54,465 nucleotides of DNA from Dechloromonas sp. CZR5 (GCF_008711155.1 NZ_VUYQ01000013.1:1-54465), one strand, 5' to 3'; positions 39,569 through 48,958 are shown, counted from the stretch's first letter. Numbers and translations: made by a program. The notes: generated by a model from the letters alone, not told the origin.

Positions 39569-39823
39569 AGCAATCTCCTTGTCGGAAAAGAAAAGCGGAG
39601 ACGGCATCACCCCTCAGGGGATGCGCATCCCCGCCAGGGTCGATGACGGACCGGCGGTTGCCGGTCCAGAAAGAGCGCGAGAAATCGCGCCGGAACTCCA
39701 GGGCTGTCTTTGCGGTGCCGTGGGGGCGCCGCCTGGTGTGACAACTACCAGTGGGGCAAACCAAAACGAAAATGAGGAGGCCTTTTCACCGCCACCGCCT
39801 GATGCAGTGCCGCTGAAAAGGCG

Positions 39824-39845
39824 GGTGCAGCCGACCGGCCGCACC
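39824..39845 (-). terminator. Hairpin downstream of the primase gene
   Basis: A near-palindromic 22-base stretch (GGTGCAGCC...GGCCGCACC) lies just after the primase stop, followed on the minus strand by CGCCTTTTC. It may end or attenuate transcription before the DUF932 gene. The remaining bases between 39569 and 39858 show nothing else. Confidence 0.45.
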
Positions 39846-39858
39846 CCTCATCAAACAT

Positions 39859-40869
39859 TCATGCCGCACGCGGCGCCTGGGCTTCCAGGCGTTGGCGCCA
39901 GACATCGGCCCAATCGGTGCCGGCATGCTTGGGCAGGAACACCCGCACCTGCCGCCGACCGGTCGTTTTCTCTTCCCGCTTCAACCGGCGCGCCAGCGCG
40001 AACGCGAAGGCCTGGCCGGCGAAGTCGCCATCGGCGTCGTTGTCGGCATAGATGCAAACGTTGCGCACCATGTCGGGCAGCCACAGCTTCTCCAGGTTGC
40101 CGGCGTTGAGGCCGGCCCAGACCGGCTTGCCGGTCGCCAGATGCAGAGCGAGGCCGGTCTCGATACCTTCGCTGATCGCCAGTTCCTCGGTCGCATCGAA
40201 CAAGCGGACCGCGGCGCCATTGATCCCGGCCGAGAGCACCTTTTTCGCATCGAGCGCCGCGAGCTTGCCGCCGTCCCGCAGATAGGTCCGGTGCAGCGTC
40301 ACGGCGTGGCCGTCGGCACCCTGAATGCAGGCCAACATCGCCGGGTATTCCGCCACCTTGCGTGATTTGCCGCCGGCATCCTTCTGGTAATAGCCGAGGG
40401 CAGGGTGGAAGCGCAGCACCTTCGGGTACACCGGCAGGGCGAGACCCCGTCCGCTCAGGTAGCGATCGACTTCGTCGCCCACCGTCACCGGCCGGGCTTC
40501 GTTCCAGATGCGCTGGGCCAGCTTCTTCATGCGCTCGGCCGAAGGCTCGCAGCTTCGGGACGGTGCCGTCACCGGCATCATCCCCAGGCAGCGCTCGACG
40601 TCACGCAGCGCAGTGTTGAAGTCCACCCCCAGGACCGCCTGGAGCAACTTGAAGCCGCCACCCGGGCCGCATTGGCGGCAGTGGTAGTTCCCCTCGCCGA
40701 ACTTGTCGGTGTACTGGAACCGATCCGTGCCACCGCACAACGGGCAAGGCAGGTTGCGCCGCTTGAGGATGCGTTCATCCACGCCCAAGCTCGCCAGGAT
40801 TTCCGTCCACAGGCCATGGGCACGCTGCTTGACCGCTTCGATGCGGGCCGCGTACTCACGATCCTGCAT
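39859..40869 (-). CDS. Primase-like zinc-ribbon/TOPRIM protein
   Basis: The 336-residue protein begins MQDREYAARIEAVKQ. A zinc ribbon near residues 34-58 (CPLCGGTDRF...YHCRQC) and a TOPRIM domain with ELAISEGIETGLAL and NVCIYADNDADGDFAG identify a DnaG/P4-alpha-type primase without helicase. ICEs use such proteins to start complementary-strand synthesis after transfer. It overlaps the GHKL gene by 14 bases, so the two are coupled. The family size (about 300-340) fits. Confidence 0.85.
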   Translation of the reverse strand: MQDREYAARIEAVKQRAHGLWTEILASLGVDERILKRRNLPCPLCGGTDRFQYTDKFGEGNYHCRQCGPGGGFKLLQAVLGVDFNTALRDVERCLGMMPVTAPSRSCEPSAERMKKLAQRIWNEARPVTVGDEVDRYLSGRGLALPVYPKVLRFHPALGYYQKDAGGKSRKVAEYPAMLACIQGADGHAVTLHRTYLRDGGKLAALDAKKVLSAGINGAAVRLFDATEELAISEGIETGLALHLATGKPVWAGLNAGNLEKLWLPDMVRNVCIYADNDADGDFAGQAFAFALARRLKREEKTTGRRQVRVFLPKHAGTDWADVWRQRLEAQAPRAA

Positions 40870-42490
40870 GGCAAGCTCCCGTGTTGGCAGAACCCGCTTC
40901 GGCGACCAAGGCCACCGAATGGCCGGGCGCAGCACCCACCCCCACGGTGACCTGGAATGCCTTGCCATGCAGCAGGGGATACCGGCCCAGCCGCAATTCC
41001 TGCAGCAGCGAGTCCAGCGTCTGCACCGGATCGACCGAACGCAGGCGACGGATGAGGTCCGCCAGCGCGTCGCGGTCGGCATTGAGATCCGACTCCAGGA
41101 ATTGGTCGTTCTCGTCCATGAAGGACGAGGCCTGACGTACTGGCTCGCCGGAAGTCTCGCCGGCTGGGATGTACAAGACATCCTCGTGGCAGACACCCAT
41201 GTCGGTGATGTCGGCCTCCTCGTTGCCGGCGCGCAGGCGCACGGCCTCGCACAGGATCACGGTCGGCCATACCCAGCGCCCTTCCAACTGGACGCGAAGC
41301 TGTTCGGACACCGCTTCGACCTCTACTGCTTCTTCCTCCAGGAAGCGCACACGGCGCAACGCCCAGTGGTCAAGATGCAGGCCGAGCCAGTCGAAGACCA
41401 GATAACCCTTGGCCCGGGCCAGCATCCAGCGGGCCGCGTTGTCGTCGCCCACCCAGTCGAGGGACACCAAAGTCACCGCGCCACTTTCAATGGCTAGTCG
41501 GGAGGGCGCCACAGTGACTTGCCGGACATAGTCGCGGTCGCCGCTGTCCTGCTGGATCGGGTAGTCGACGATCTCCTCGAACATCTCAGCCGGTAGGACA
41601 TCGAGGTCGTTCAGCAGGTCCAACTGTCCCCAGGCCCGCATCGCCGCGTAATACGTTTCGACGAAGCGTTCGGGGGGAAGCTGAGTCTTGGCGAGCTCCA
41701 GGGTTTGGCGCCAGCAGGCCTTCAACTCGGCGTCGATGCGCTTGCCCTGCACATCCTCATCGATCAGCTTGTCGCGATCCGGCAGGTGCGCCATGAACTG
41801 GCGCGAATCCAGGTGCACGACATTGACGCGGTCGTCCGGGCAGTAGCTCGGCTTCATGACGCAGAAGCCTTGCAGGAAGACCATCGTGTCGTGGCTGTGC
41901 CGGCCGTCCCGCGTACCGGCGAGATGGACCGCGCCCATCGGGCTGGCCATCGTCGCCAGGTTCGCGGCGGCAAAGCGCCGCGTCAGCGGCTTGCCGTTGA
42001 ACAGCACCGCCACCGGAAAACCCAGGCACAAGGTCTCGATGCGATTGCCCAGGTCGGGCAGGTCGACACCGTGCAGTTCGATCCGTGTGCCGGCAACAGC
42101 CTCGGCGATGGATTCCACCTCGATGGACGCCTTGGCCAGTGCCGCCGCGGTGTCGATATCGATCCGCTGATGCTTTGAGGCGACGATACAACGCGTGGCG
42201 GCATACAGGCACTTCGAGAAGCCCACTCCGAAAGGGCGCTCCTCGGCACTGGTCGCCGCATCCCAGCCCGACTCGTGGAAGCTCAGGAGCTTCTGAAAGT
42301 CGTCGAGGCCTCGGCCATCGTCTTCCACCTTCAGCACCTGCGCACTGGCGTCGTAATGGATTTCGATGCGCATCGCGCCGGCGCGGCGGGCGTTCTGCAA
42401 CAGCTCGGAGACGAGCGTGAAGCGGTCGGTGAAGGCATAGCGCTGGTTGCGCAGCGCGCCTTCCTCGTTGATTCGAACCTGTATCTGCAT
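40856..42490 (-). CDS. GHKL (Hsp90/MutL-like) ATPase of unknown role
   Basis: The 544-residue protein starts at MQIQVRINEEGAL (ATG at 42490, GGAG upstream). The GHKL ATP site is complete: N-box Glu/Asn in VSELLQNARRAG near residue 30, VEDDGRGLDDF near 57, and PFGVGFSKCLYA near 91. The C-terminal 350 residues resemble nothing I recognise. Similar ATPases sit beside primases in ICEs without known function. Options include a chaperone, a DNA-gate protein or an element-borne defence factor. Confidence 0.75.
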   Translation of the reverse strand: MQIQVRINEEGALRNQRYAFTDRFTLVSELLQNARRAGAMRIEIHYDASAQVLKVEDDGRGLDDFQKLLSFHESGWDAATSAEERPFGVGFSKCLYAATRCIVASKHQRIDIDTAAALAKASIEVESIAEAVAGTRIELHGVDLPDLGNRIETLCLGFPVAVLFNGKPLTRRFAAANLATMASPMGAVHLAGTRDGRHSHDTMVFLQGFCVMKPSYCPDDRVNVVHLDSRQFMAHLPDRDKLIDEDVQGKRIDAELKACWRQTLELAKTQLPPERFVETYYAAMRAWGQLDLLNDLDVLPAEMFEEIVDYPIQQDSGDRDYVRQVTVAPSRLAIESGAVTLVSLDWVGDDNAARWMLARAKGYLVFDWLGLHLDHWALRRVRFLEEEAVEVEAVSEQLRVQLEGRWVWPTVILCEAVRLRAGNEEADITDMGVCHEDVLYIPAGETSGEPVRQASSFMDENDQFLESDLNADRDALADLIRRLRSVDPVQTLDSLLQELRLGRYPLLHGKAFQVTVGVGAAPGHSVALVAEAGSANTGACHAGS

Positions 42491-42563
42491 GATGTGCTCC
42501 ATGAGTGCAGGCGGCACCCGGCCCTGGCGGGTCGGACCCGCCAAGGGGGAAAAGAACGATCGG

Positions 42564-42881
42564 TCAGCCGACGTAGCGGACCGGTGGGGTGAATAACTGC
42601 CCGGCGGCCAAGGCCTCGATCAGGCTGTGGCCGAGGAACTCCCGGGGCAGCAGGTGCTGGGTGCTCAGGACTCGGCCCTTTGCATCGAGCCGCTCGACCT
42701 TCAGGCCGATCGGATGCCAATGCACCCGGTAGGCCAGCCAGTCGGCGCCGGCGATGACGAAGGTGCGGCCGGCCCGGCCGGTGAGGACTTCGCTTTCCTT
42801 GACCAGGAACTCGATGTCCTCCGGCGCCTGGACGGTCAGCAGGGATGGGGCGTCGTGCGCGATGCGCGTTTGGGTGTGCAT
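42564..42881 (-). CDS. Unknown mobile-element protein (105 residues)
   Basis: A soluble 105-residue protein beginning MHTQTRIAHDAPSLLTV. It has no motif I know, and its ending RYVG is followed 74 bases later by the GHKL gene in the same direction. Codon use and spacing suggest a real gene. No function is proposed. Confidence 0.6.
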   Translation of the reverse strand: MHTQTRIAHDAPSLLTVQAPEDIEFLVKESEVLTGRAGRTFVIAGADWLAYRVHWHPIGLKVERLDAKGRVLSTQHLLPREFLGHSLIEALAAGQLFTPPVRYVG

Positions 42882-42891
42882 GGCGACCTCC

Positions 42892-43149
42892 TCAGAGCAC
42901 GCGCGGCGTGCAGGGCTGCCCGTCTTCGGGCGCGCCCCCGTCCGTACGTCGGGTGAATGGCTCGAAGGGCAGATCGTTGATCCGCGCCAAGGCCTCGCGG
43001 TCCGCCGGCGTCGCCGTCAGGCAATCGGCGTGCAGCCGTTCCCGCCGGATCTGTTCCAGCCGTACCGCGTCTTCATAATCCAGGCGTCCCACGATGCCGT
43101 AGGCGACGAAGATCGCCATCAGGCACAGGACATCCTTGAAAGTGGACAT
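42892..43149 (-). CDS. Unknown 85-residue protein with N-terminal helix
   Basis: Starting at MSTFKDVLCLMAIFVAYGIV, it has one hydrophobic segment (about 7-22) and then a charged tail rich in Arg and Glu. CAAGGAGTCGTC before the ATG at 43149 selects this start from a longer open frame. It may be a small membrane-anchored or exported protein; its role is not known. Confidence 0.55.
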   Translation of the reverse strand: MSTFKDVLCLMAIFVAYGIVGRLDYEDAVRLEQIRRERLHADCLTATPADREALARINDLPFEPFTRRTDGGAPEDGQPCTPRVL

Positions 43150-43213
43150 GACGACTCCTTGAAAGGGGTGGGGCTTTCGCGTTGGCGACAAGCCCAAAAA
43201 ATGGAAGATGGCG

Positions 43214-43780
43214 TCAGGCGAACAGGTCGCCCTGCACGGCCATGCGTTTGATTTGCTCGTTGATCCACTGGGGGTTCTTGGCGAGCCGGGCCTCGACCCA
43301 TTCGGGGTGGTGGACGACGGCATCGCGCACCCACTCGGGGTAGCGCTCGAGCGAGACATCGAGCCAAGCCCTCAGGCCGTGGCGGATGCGGTCGCGCACA
43401 TCCTCCGCGTCGACCAGACCGCAGTAAGCGATCGGCGACAGCGGACTGCAGCCGACGACACGCAGGCAACTCACGAAGGAGAACGGCATGCCGTCCTTCT
43501 CCCGCTCGCTGAACACCCAGCGCAGGGTGTCGAACTTTTCTTCCAGCGGCGTCGTGGGGTCGGCCAGATAGCTGACCTCCTGCAGCAAGCGCCAATGCAG
43601 GAAGACGATGTCTTCCTCGCTCCATTCGACAGGGGCATCCTCGCCGTCGAGCAAAGCGTCCAGCGTTGCACGATCGGGGATCGCCGCCGGACGGTGACGC
43701 GAGGTGGCTGCCATGGGCGGCAAAACCGGGCCCACGGGCGTGGGACGGGAAACTCCGGGGGATACGCTCTGATTCAGCAT
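43214..43780 (-). CDS. Unknown mobile-element protein (188 residues)
   Basis: A 188-residue soluble protein with a Pro-rich start and a helical core (EWSEEDIVFLHWRLLQEV; EEKFDTLRWVFSER). The C-terminal part has repeated YPEWVRD, HPEWVEA and NPQWINE units, each about 11-13 residues. The repeat resembles 'leucine-rich variant' type helical repeats but is too short to assign. It is the first gene of the leftward block. Confidence 0.6.
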   Translation of the reverse strand: MLNQSVSPGVSRPTPVGPVLPPMAATSRHRPAAIPDRATLDALLDGEDAPVEWSEEDIVFLHWRLLQEVSYLADPTTPLEEKFDTLRWVFSEREKDGMPFSFVSCLRVVGCSPLSPIAYCGLVDAEDVRDRIRHGLRAWLDVSLERYPEWVRDAVVHHPEWVEARLAKNPQWINEQIKRMAVQGDLFA

Positions 43781-44324
43781 CGTTGACTCCAGGAAAAATT
43801 GGAGGCAACGCGCACCACGACAGGGGCATATGCCCCCGTGGGGTGAGAAACTGCCGGCCCGCTACGGGCGGAACGGCGCTATGGGAAGATGCTCAAGGGC
43901 TGGCTTGAACGGGCGGTGAGAACCGCGGTGACCGGTATGCCAGCTACCGATCGAGGAAGGCTTTCGGGGGAGGGGCGTTTACTGAGTCAATGGGAAGCGC
44001 CTCGCCCCTGCCTCGAAAACTTGCCTCGATGGGATGGGTGCGAAAGGCACCCTAATCGGTGCCGGCAAGATCGGCGCACGCGGCAGCGGTAAAGCCGATG
44101 GCATACGCGACAGACAGAGAACTCCAGGGCTTGCCTTGTTTGAATGCAGGGCCAGCTGCTGCATGACGTCAAGGTAGTGGTGCCGGATTACCGATTCAAT
44201 CCCGAAAACCTGCCCGAATTGGGCCCGATGCCGAAAGCCCCCTCAGGCCACGGCCATTTCCGGTGGCGAATGTATATGCCGGCACGGAAGATCGCTCCGA
44301 ACGCGGTATTTCGAGGAGCACGGC
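43781..44324. other. Divergent intergenic region
   Basis: About 540 bases between leftward (43780) and rightward (44325) transcription units, so it should contain both promoters. No convincing gene is present. A palindrome is listed separately, and a GAGGAGCA ribosome site occurs before 44325. Confidence 0.45.
43823..43836. promoter_or_regulatory. Perfect palindrome, candidate operator
   Basis: GGGGCATATGCCCC is a perfect 14-bp palindrome located 43 bases upstream of the leftward unit's first gene. A CCACG/CGTGG pair flanks it with a small bulge. It could be an operator for the Xre or AlpA-like regulators nearby; this is inference from position. Confidence 0.4.
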
Positions 44325-45095
44325 ATGTCGGAGATCCAGATCGTCAAGGTAGACCAGGGGGCCGTCAACGCCCGCATTCTCGCCAAGGAGGCCAAGGCCG
44401 ACTTCCGACGCGTCGAGGCGGCCAGCCTGAAGATGCCGACGCGCTTTACCAGCGCCGAGGGCAAGCGCTTCTTCGCGCGGCTGTTCAACACGCTGCAGCT
44501 CAACACTCACTTCATCTCGGTGATCGCTCGCACGAGGCTCGACCACGAGGACGTCGCCAAGGTCGAGGAGGCCATTCGAGCCCAGATGGACACAGTGACC
44601 GAGAACCTCAATAAAGCCATCGACGCTGCCGAAGCGCTATTCAAGGTCCATGGCATTACCAGCACGGCGACCTACGACACCGTGCCCCTGGATGTGGACG
44701 TCCATGTGCTGTCGTCGATCGGGCGACGCTTCCTGGAGGTGTTGGGCAAACTCGACCAACTGATGCCCTTGCTGCAGACCCTCGAGATTCACGAAGTGAT
44801 CACCACCCAGGCGGTGGACGTCCAGCGTGCAACTCTCAAGCGGCAGGTGCGCGACGTCGCCAATGGCGCACGGAACTTTGCGATGGGCCTGCGGCGGCGG
44901 ATGAACGCCATGGACGCACGCAGTGGCGACAGCCGTAGCGAAGGAAGCCGGCAAGAGGCCGTCGCCGTGAGCGTAGTGAATGGCGCGGACACGCCCGGGT
45001 CGGAAGGCGATCTGGCCGTTGTCTCGACGGAGGTGGACGCCGATGTACGGCTAGTGGAAGCCCTGCAAAGCACGGTGCCTTCAGTTGGTGATTAG
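44325..45095 (+). CDS. DUF1845/AcaB-like mobile-element protein
   Basis: The 256-residue protein (MSEIQIVKVDQGAVNARIL) matches the size and style of DUF1845/AcaB-family proteins found in ICEs and IncC-like plasmids. Its middle is RFFARLFNTLQLNTHFIS, then long amphipathic helices and ALKRQVR-type basic segments. AcaB has been described as a regulator acting on transfer-gene expression. Here it opens the rightward unit. The C-terminal 50 residues are low-complexity and acidic. Confidence 0.65.
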   Translation: MSEIQIVKVDQGAVNARILAKEAKADFRRVEAASLKMPTRFTSAEGKRFFARLFNTLQLNTHFISVIARTRLDHEDVAKVEEAIRAQMDTVTENLNKAIDAAEALFKVHGITSTATYDTVPLDVDVHVLSSIGRRFLEVLGKLDQLMPLLQTLEIHEVITTQAVDVQRATLKRQVRDVANGARNFAMGLRRRMNAMDARSGDSRSEGSRQEAVAVSVVNGADTPGSEGDLAVVSTEVDADVRLVEALQSTVPSVGD

Positions 45096-45237
45096 CGTCG
45101 ATTGCCGCAATCCGATCGCGACCCGTTTGTCATGCGTGCCCTGATCTCAACAAGGATGATGATAATCAAAACCACATAAGAACCCCTGTTTCGATAGTCC
45201 AGTGACCGTCATTCTTGTTGAGTGAAAGGACAACACG

Positions 45238-45597
45238 ATGGCGGTCAAGAAGAAAGAATCCGCCCGTCTGGCGAAGCGACTGGGGGGCAACCTGTCCGGG
45301 CGGCGCAAACAGCTGGGATGGACACAGGAGATGGTCGCGGAGCGGGTCGGCGTCGATGCCGAAACCATCTCGCGCATCGAGCGCGGAGCTCATCTGCCGT
45401 CCCTGCCGACACTGGACAGGCTTGCGGTGGCGCTCCAATGTGCTGCGGGCGACCTGTTATCGAAGGAAGGGCCCGAAGAGGCCAGCGAAGCGGCGACCTT
45501 TGGCGCATGGATCTCCGAACTGGGGCCTGATGATCGGGCATTCGTTATGACGGTCGTGCGGAATTGTTGTGAGTACTTGGGCAACCGCTCGAAATAG
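45238..45597 (+). CDS. Xre-family transcriptional regulator
   Basis: The 119-residue protein has a helix-turn-helix at residues about 17-71 (LSGRRKQLGWTQEMVAERVGVD, then ETISRIERGAHLPSL) typical of Cro/CI-like repressors. A short C-terminal domain follows. It may keep the element quiet, by analogy with SetR/CI-type repressors, though those are larger. The target is not known. Confidence 0.85.
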   Translation: MAVKKKESARLAKRLGGNLSGRRKQLGWTQEMVAERVGVDAETISRIERGAHLPSLPTLDRLAVALQCAAGDLLSKEGPEEASEAATFGAWISELGPDDRAFVMTVVRNCCEYLGNRSK

Positions 45598-46264
45598 TCA
45601 ATATTTCCACCCACAGGGGGAGCACGGGCCGCACGGCCCCGAAATGTCGTGCGTGAAACCCTCCAGTCACTCTCACCGGGGGGTGACTGGCAGGCGGACA
45701 CCAAGGCGCCTGATGAGACGCGGGCACAAATCATGGCCCTATCCGCCAACGCGGGCTTGAGCCGGATCGGCTTTGTTCGCGATCCGGCGCCTGAGCGGCA
45801 ACCTTGATGATGGCGTGCCGGAATGGGTTCGGTACCTGTGCCATATCCAATCGCTGGCGTGTGCGGCCCCTTTCGGCTGGCGCGTCCCGGGGCGTCTTGC
45901 GTCGGCCCACGGACCTCAATATCGTATCGACAGGTTCCACGTCAGGCTGACCTGACACCGTGGGCACCCTCACCGCTCTCGTGGCGGCGTCGCAGTCGAT
46001 ACCTGCCTGTTGCCCGACGATCCGCTGTCGCGCGTGCTGTGCGGTGCCGGTGCGGATCGGCTGATCTTTCCCGACCCGGACGCCCTTGGCCGTCATGCGG
46101 TGGGAGTCACTTTCTTGCGCATCCTTCCATGCCGCGCGACCGGGGCGCCGGCGGCATGTCGTCGAGTTCTGCGTTCCCTATCGGCCCGCGCCATCCTGAC
46201 CTAGCGCGGCCGCAACAGAGCAGGTCATGTCCTTTATCGGCACCCGCCGTGACGAGGCCCGATC
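45598..46264. other. 667-base region without a clear gene
   Basis: No frame gives a recognisable protein; short open frames exist on both strands (for example 46010-46204 plus and 45731-46096 minus) but have no clear ribosome site or family. Codon statistics would be needed to exclude a fast-evolving small gene. Confidence 0.4.
45663..45690. terminator. Inverted repeat after the Xre gene
   Basis: CCAGTCAC and GTGACTGG (45663-45670 and 45683-45690) form an 8-bp stem with a 12-base loop about 65 bases after the Xre stop. No T-run follows, so it is a weak terminator at best and could instead be an operator. Confidence 0.3.
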
Positions 46265-46540
46265 ATGCCCAACATCCGTACCAGGTCCGCCGCGAAGGTG
46301 GCGGCTTCCAGCGCTCTTCCGACTCCGCCTGCCGCTCCGGTTTCGACCCTGACGCTGCCCGAGACCGGCTTCCTGCGTCAGCCCCAGGTGCTGGCCTTCG
46401 TTCCCATCTCCAAATCGACGCTCTGGCGGCGCATCCAGGCGCGCACCTTTCCCGAGCCGGTCAAGCTCTCGGAGCGGGTGACCGTCTGGCGCGCGGAAGA
46501 CATCCGCCGCTGGATCGCGCAGCAAGGCCAGCCCGGGTGA
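46265..46540 (+). CDS. AlpA-family regulator/excisionase-like protein
   Basis: The 91-residue protein has an AlpA/MerR-like winged helix at its C-terminal half: RQPQVLAFVPISKSTLWRRI, FPEPVKLSERVTVWRAEDI, RRWIAQQ. AlpA proteins activate integrase or excision genes in islands. It is 257 bases upstream of the recombinase-like gene, which may be its target. Confidence 0.85.
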   Translation: MPNIRTRSAAKVAASSALPTPPAAPVSTLTLPETGFLRQPQVLAFVPISKSTLWRRIQARTFPEPVKLSERVTVWRAEDIRRWIAQQGQPG

Positions 46541-46797
46541 CGGGCATGGTGATGAGCGGGAAACGGTTCGGCTCGCTGCGGCGGCGTCGTTCGGGTATCG
46601 ACCGGGTCGGCGCCGACCCGCCACGTGCGTCATGCCTGCGGTCATCGGTCCGGCTGGCCCGTTCTTCACTGAGTGCGGCGCGCTCGGCCTGATGACGAAA
46701 TCCCGCGCCTTTCCCGGCGTTTTCGCCTGGCTAAGGGTGCGTCGGTGCTCGAACATTCGGGCTCATGACGATCGAGAGATGATGGGAGAAGCAAGTC

Positions 46798-47742
46798 ATG
46801 CAAGACAACCAGGAGGTCGACAGGTACCACGACAACGCATTGCAATCGGTCGAGATGCTCCGTGCCGTCATTGGCGGTGAGACCTACGAGGCGGTGGCCG
46901 CGCGCTTCGGCGTTTCGCGCACGGCGGTCGAGCGGCGCATCAAGTCCGTCGCCGTCCAACTCACCCAGGTGGTGGGCGTGGATGGACTCAAGGAAGAAGG
47001 CGCGGCTTTCGTGCGGCGGCTGCGCCTGCATCGGGACGCCATCCTGGTCGCGCTGGAAGGCTTCGAGCCCCTGCCACCGGCTGGCGCCCGTCCGGCGCGG
47101 GTATTGTCGGCGGCGGAGGTGGCCCAGGGAGCGGTGCGCATCAAGGGCCGCACCAGCCGCACCTGGCACGACCTGGCCCTGTACTACATGCTGTTCGCCA
47201 CGGGCCTGCGCCCACTCGAGATCGCCCGGATCGAGGTGCGCGACTACCTGCATGCCGACGGCAGCGTGTGCAGGGAATCGGAGCTGCGTGCCGACGCGGC
47301 GATCAACGGCAAACTCCGGCCGCTGTACTTCAGCAGCAGCCGGCTCGACGATGCGCTGGCTGCCTATTTCCGCGAGCGTCTCTCCGGCGAACATGGCCTG
47401 GGTGGGCCGGACGTCTACCGTGGCTTGGACCCGGGTAGCCGACTATTCCTTTCCCCGAGCGGCGAGCCCTACAAGATCACGCCCAACAATGGCGAGCCGG
47501 GGCAGAACCGCTACGTCTGCCGGGCGCTGCTGGAGATCTACCGCAAGTTGTTCCGTTACGCCGAACTCAAGGGGTTGAGCACCCAGTCGGCGCGCCTCAC
47601 CGTGATATCGCGGATGTATGAGCGCGGGGCCGACGAGGATCAGGTGGGCGCGATCCTGGGCATCGGCGAGCGCAGCGCGGTGCGGGAGTTGCTGCCCCGG
47701 CCCAAGCCGACGCTGGCGGAACTGCTCGATGAGTTGATTTGA
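46798..47742 (+). CDS. Tyrosine recombinase-like protein with degenerate active site
   Basis: A 314-residue protein. The N-terminus (about 15-55) holds a helix-turn-helix-like segment (YEAVAARFGVSRTAVERRI). Residues 115-300 resemble the tyrosine recombinase catalytic domain: LFATGLRPLEIARIEV supplies Arg I. In the second box the HxxR motif has become QSAR and the later LGH box reads LGIGE. I cannot find the nucleophilic Tyr before the C-terminus. It is therefore probably a DNA-binding relative and not an active integrase. It overlaps nothing and precedes DUF1173 by 7 bases. Confidence 0.7.
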   Translation: MQDNQEVDRYHDNALQSVEMLRAVIGGETYEAVAARFGVSRTAVERRIKSVAVQLTQVVGVDGLKEEGAAFVRRLRLHRDAILVALEGFEPLPPAGARPARVLSAAEVAQGAVRIKGRTSRTWHDLALYYMLFATGLRPLEIARIEVRDYLHADGSVCRESELRADAAINGKLRPLYFSSSRLDDALAAYFRERLSGEHGLGGPDVYRGLDPGSRLFLSPSGEPYKITPNNGEPGQNRYVCRALLEIYRKLFRYAELKGLSTQSARLTVISRMYERGADEDQVGAILGIGERSAVRELLPRPKPTLAELLDELI

Positions 47743-47749
47743 GCTCGCC

Positions 47750-48958
47750 ATGGACTCCCAACGCTTCGCCATCAAGGGCCGCGTGATCGCTGCCGACGAT
47801 CCGAAACTGCAGGATGCGCTCGCCCATGTCTACGAGACGCCCGAGCGGCCGAGATGTCTATGCGTGCCCGGTGGCGTGGAGATGTACGTGGCGCGGCATC
47901 GCCAGTTCGTGGTCAAGCGCATGCCGGACAGCGGCAACGCCCACCATCCGGGCTGCCCCTCCTACGAGCCGGAGGTCCAGCAGTCCGGACTGGGGGAACT
48001 GGTCGGTGAAGCGGTGCTTGAGTCGGAACCAGGCCGGGTCGAATTGCGGGTGGATTTTCCCTGGACACGGGTGCTCGGGCGCAGCGTGCCGCGCGGCGAA
48101 CCCCAAGAGGTGGCGGAGATCGGCGTGCCACGGCGGCGGATGACGTTGCGGGCCTTGATGCACTTCCTGTTCGAGCGTGCGGGCTTCAATCGCTGGAGCC
48201 CGGCCATGGAGGGCAAACGCAACCAGGGCGTGCTGCGCAAGTACCTGCTGGAGGCGGCCGAGGAGATCATGGTCAAGGGCGTGCCGCTGGCCGAGCGCTT
48301 GTACGTGCCAGAACCGTTCAGCGAGAACGCCAAGGCCGAGGCGGCACAGCGCCGGCGCGAGAAACTGGCCGTACTGCGCCCCAAGGACGGGCAGACGCCC
48401 CTGGCCATCGTGATCGGCGAGTTCAAGGCCAGCGAGGTGACGAGCCAAGGCTGCAGGATCTGGATTCGGCACATGCCGGATGCGCCGCTGCTGATCGCCA
48501 GCCGGAGTTGGGAGCGGATCGAGCGGGGGTTCGCTCCGCTGTTCGAGGCGCGCGATGCCGATACCGGCCACTCGGTCCGCCTGGTCATGGCCGCGCTGAT
48601 CCGCGCCCGCCGCGAATACACCTACGAGATCGATGCGGTGAGTCTGATGCTGACGAGCGAGCAGTGGATTCCCATCGAGGGCGTGCATGAACTGCCCCTG
48701 ATCGACGAACTGGTCGCCCAGCACCGCCGCTTCGTCAAGCCGCTCCGCTATGACGCTCGGAGTGCAGCGGCGTTCCCGAATGCCCTGCTGCTGGACGCCG
48801 GGCCGGCGCCGGTTCCCTTGCACGTCGTCAGCGCTTTCATGGACCCGAAGGAACGGGCGGCGAAAGAGAAAGCGACTGCGGCGGCCAAACAGGATGCCTG
48901 GGTATGGCGGACGGATCAGCCGATGCCGTCCTTGAAAAGCGTGGAAGGTTCTCGCTGA
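47750..48958 (+). CDS. DUF1173-family mobile-element protein
   Basis: The 402-residue protein begins [18 protein letters not shown]. It has early Cys residues ([17 protein letters not shown] and [10 protein letters not shown]) that may bind zinc. DUF1173 proteins occur in proteobacterial ICEs and plasmids with unknown function. The helical segment [22 protein letters not shown] and later [21 protein letters not shown] agree with that family. It ends 43 bases into the convergent IHF-like gene. Confidence 0.75.
   Translation: MDSQRFAIKGRVIAADDPKLQDALAHVYETPERPRCLCVPGGVEMYVARHRQFVVKRMPDSGNAHHPGCPSYEPEVQQSGLGELVGEAVLESEPGRVELRVDFPWTRVLGRSVPRGEPQEVAEIGVPRRRMTLRALMHFLFERAGFNRWSPAMEGKRNQGVLRKYLLEAAEEIMVKGVPLAERLYVPEPFSENAKAEAAQRRREKLAVLRPKDGQTPLAIVIGEFKASEVTSQGCRIWIRHMPDAPLLIASRSWERIERGFAPLFEARDADTGHSVRLVMAALIRARREYTYEIDAVSLMLTSEQWIPIEGVHELPLIDELVAQHRRFVKPLRYDARSAAAFPNALLLDAGPAPVPLHVVSAFMDPKERAAKEKATAAAKQDAWVWRTDQPMPSLKSVEGSR

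Noticed and set aside
45731..46204. Small ORFs on both strands in the gene-free stretch before the AlpA-like gene
   Set aside because: No ribosome site, family similarity or consistent codon use; treated as non-coding.
46798..47742. The integrase that moves the mobile element
   Set aside because: The catalytic His and Tyr are not visible, and no attachment site was found, so element integration cannot be ascribed to it.
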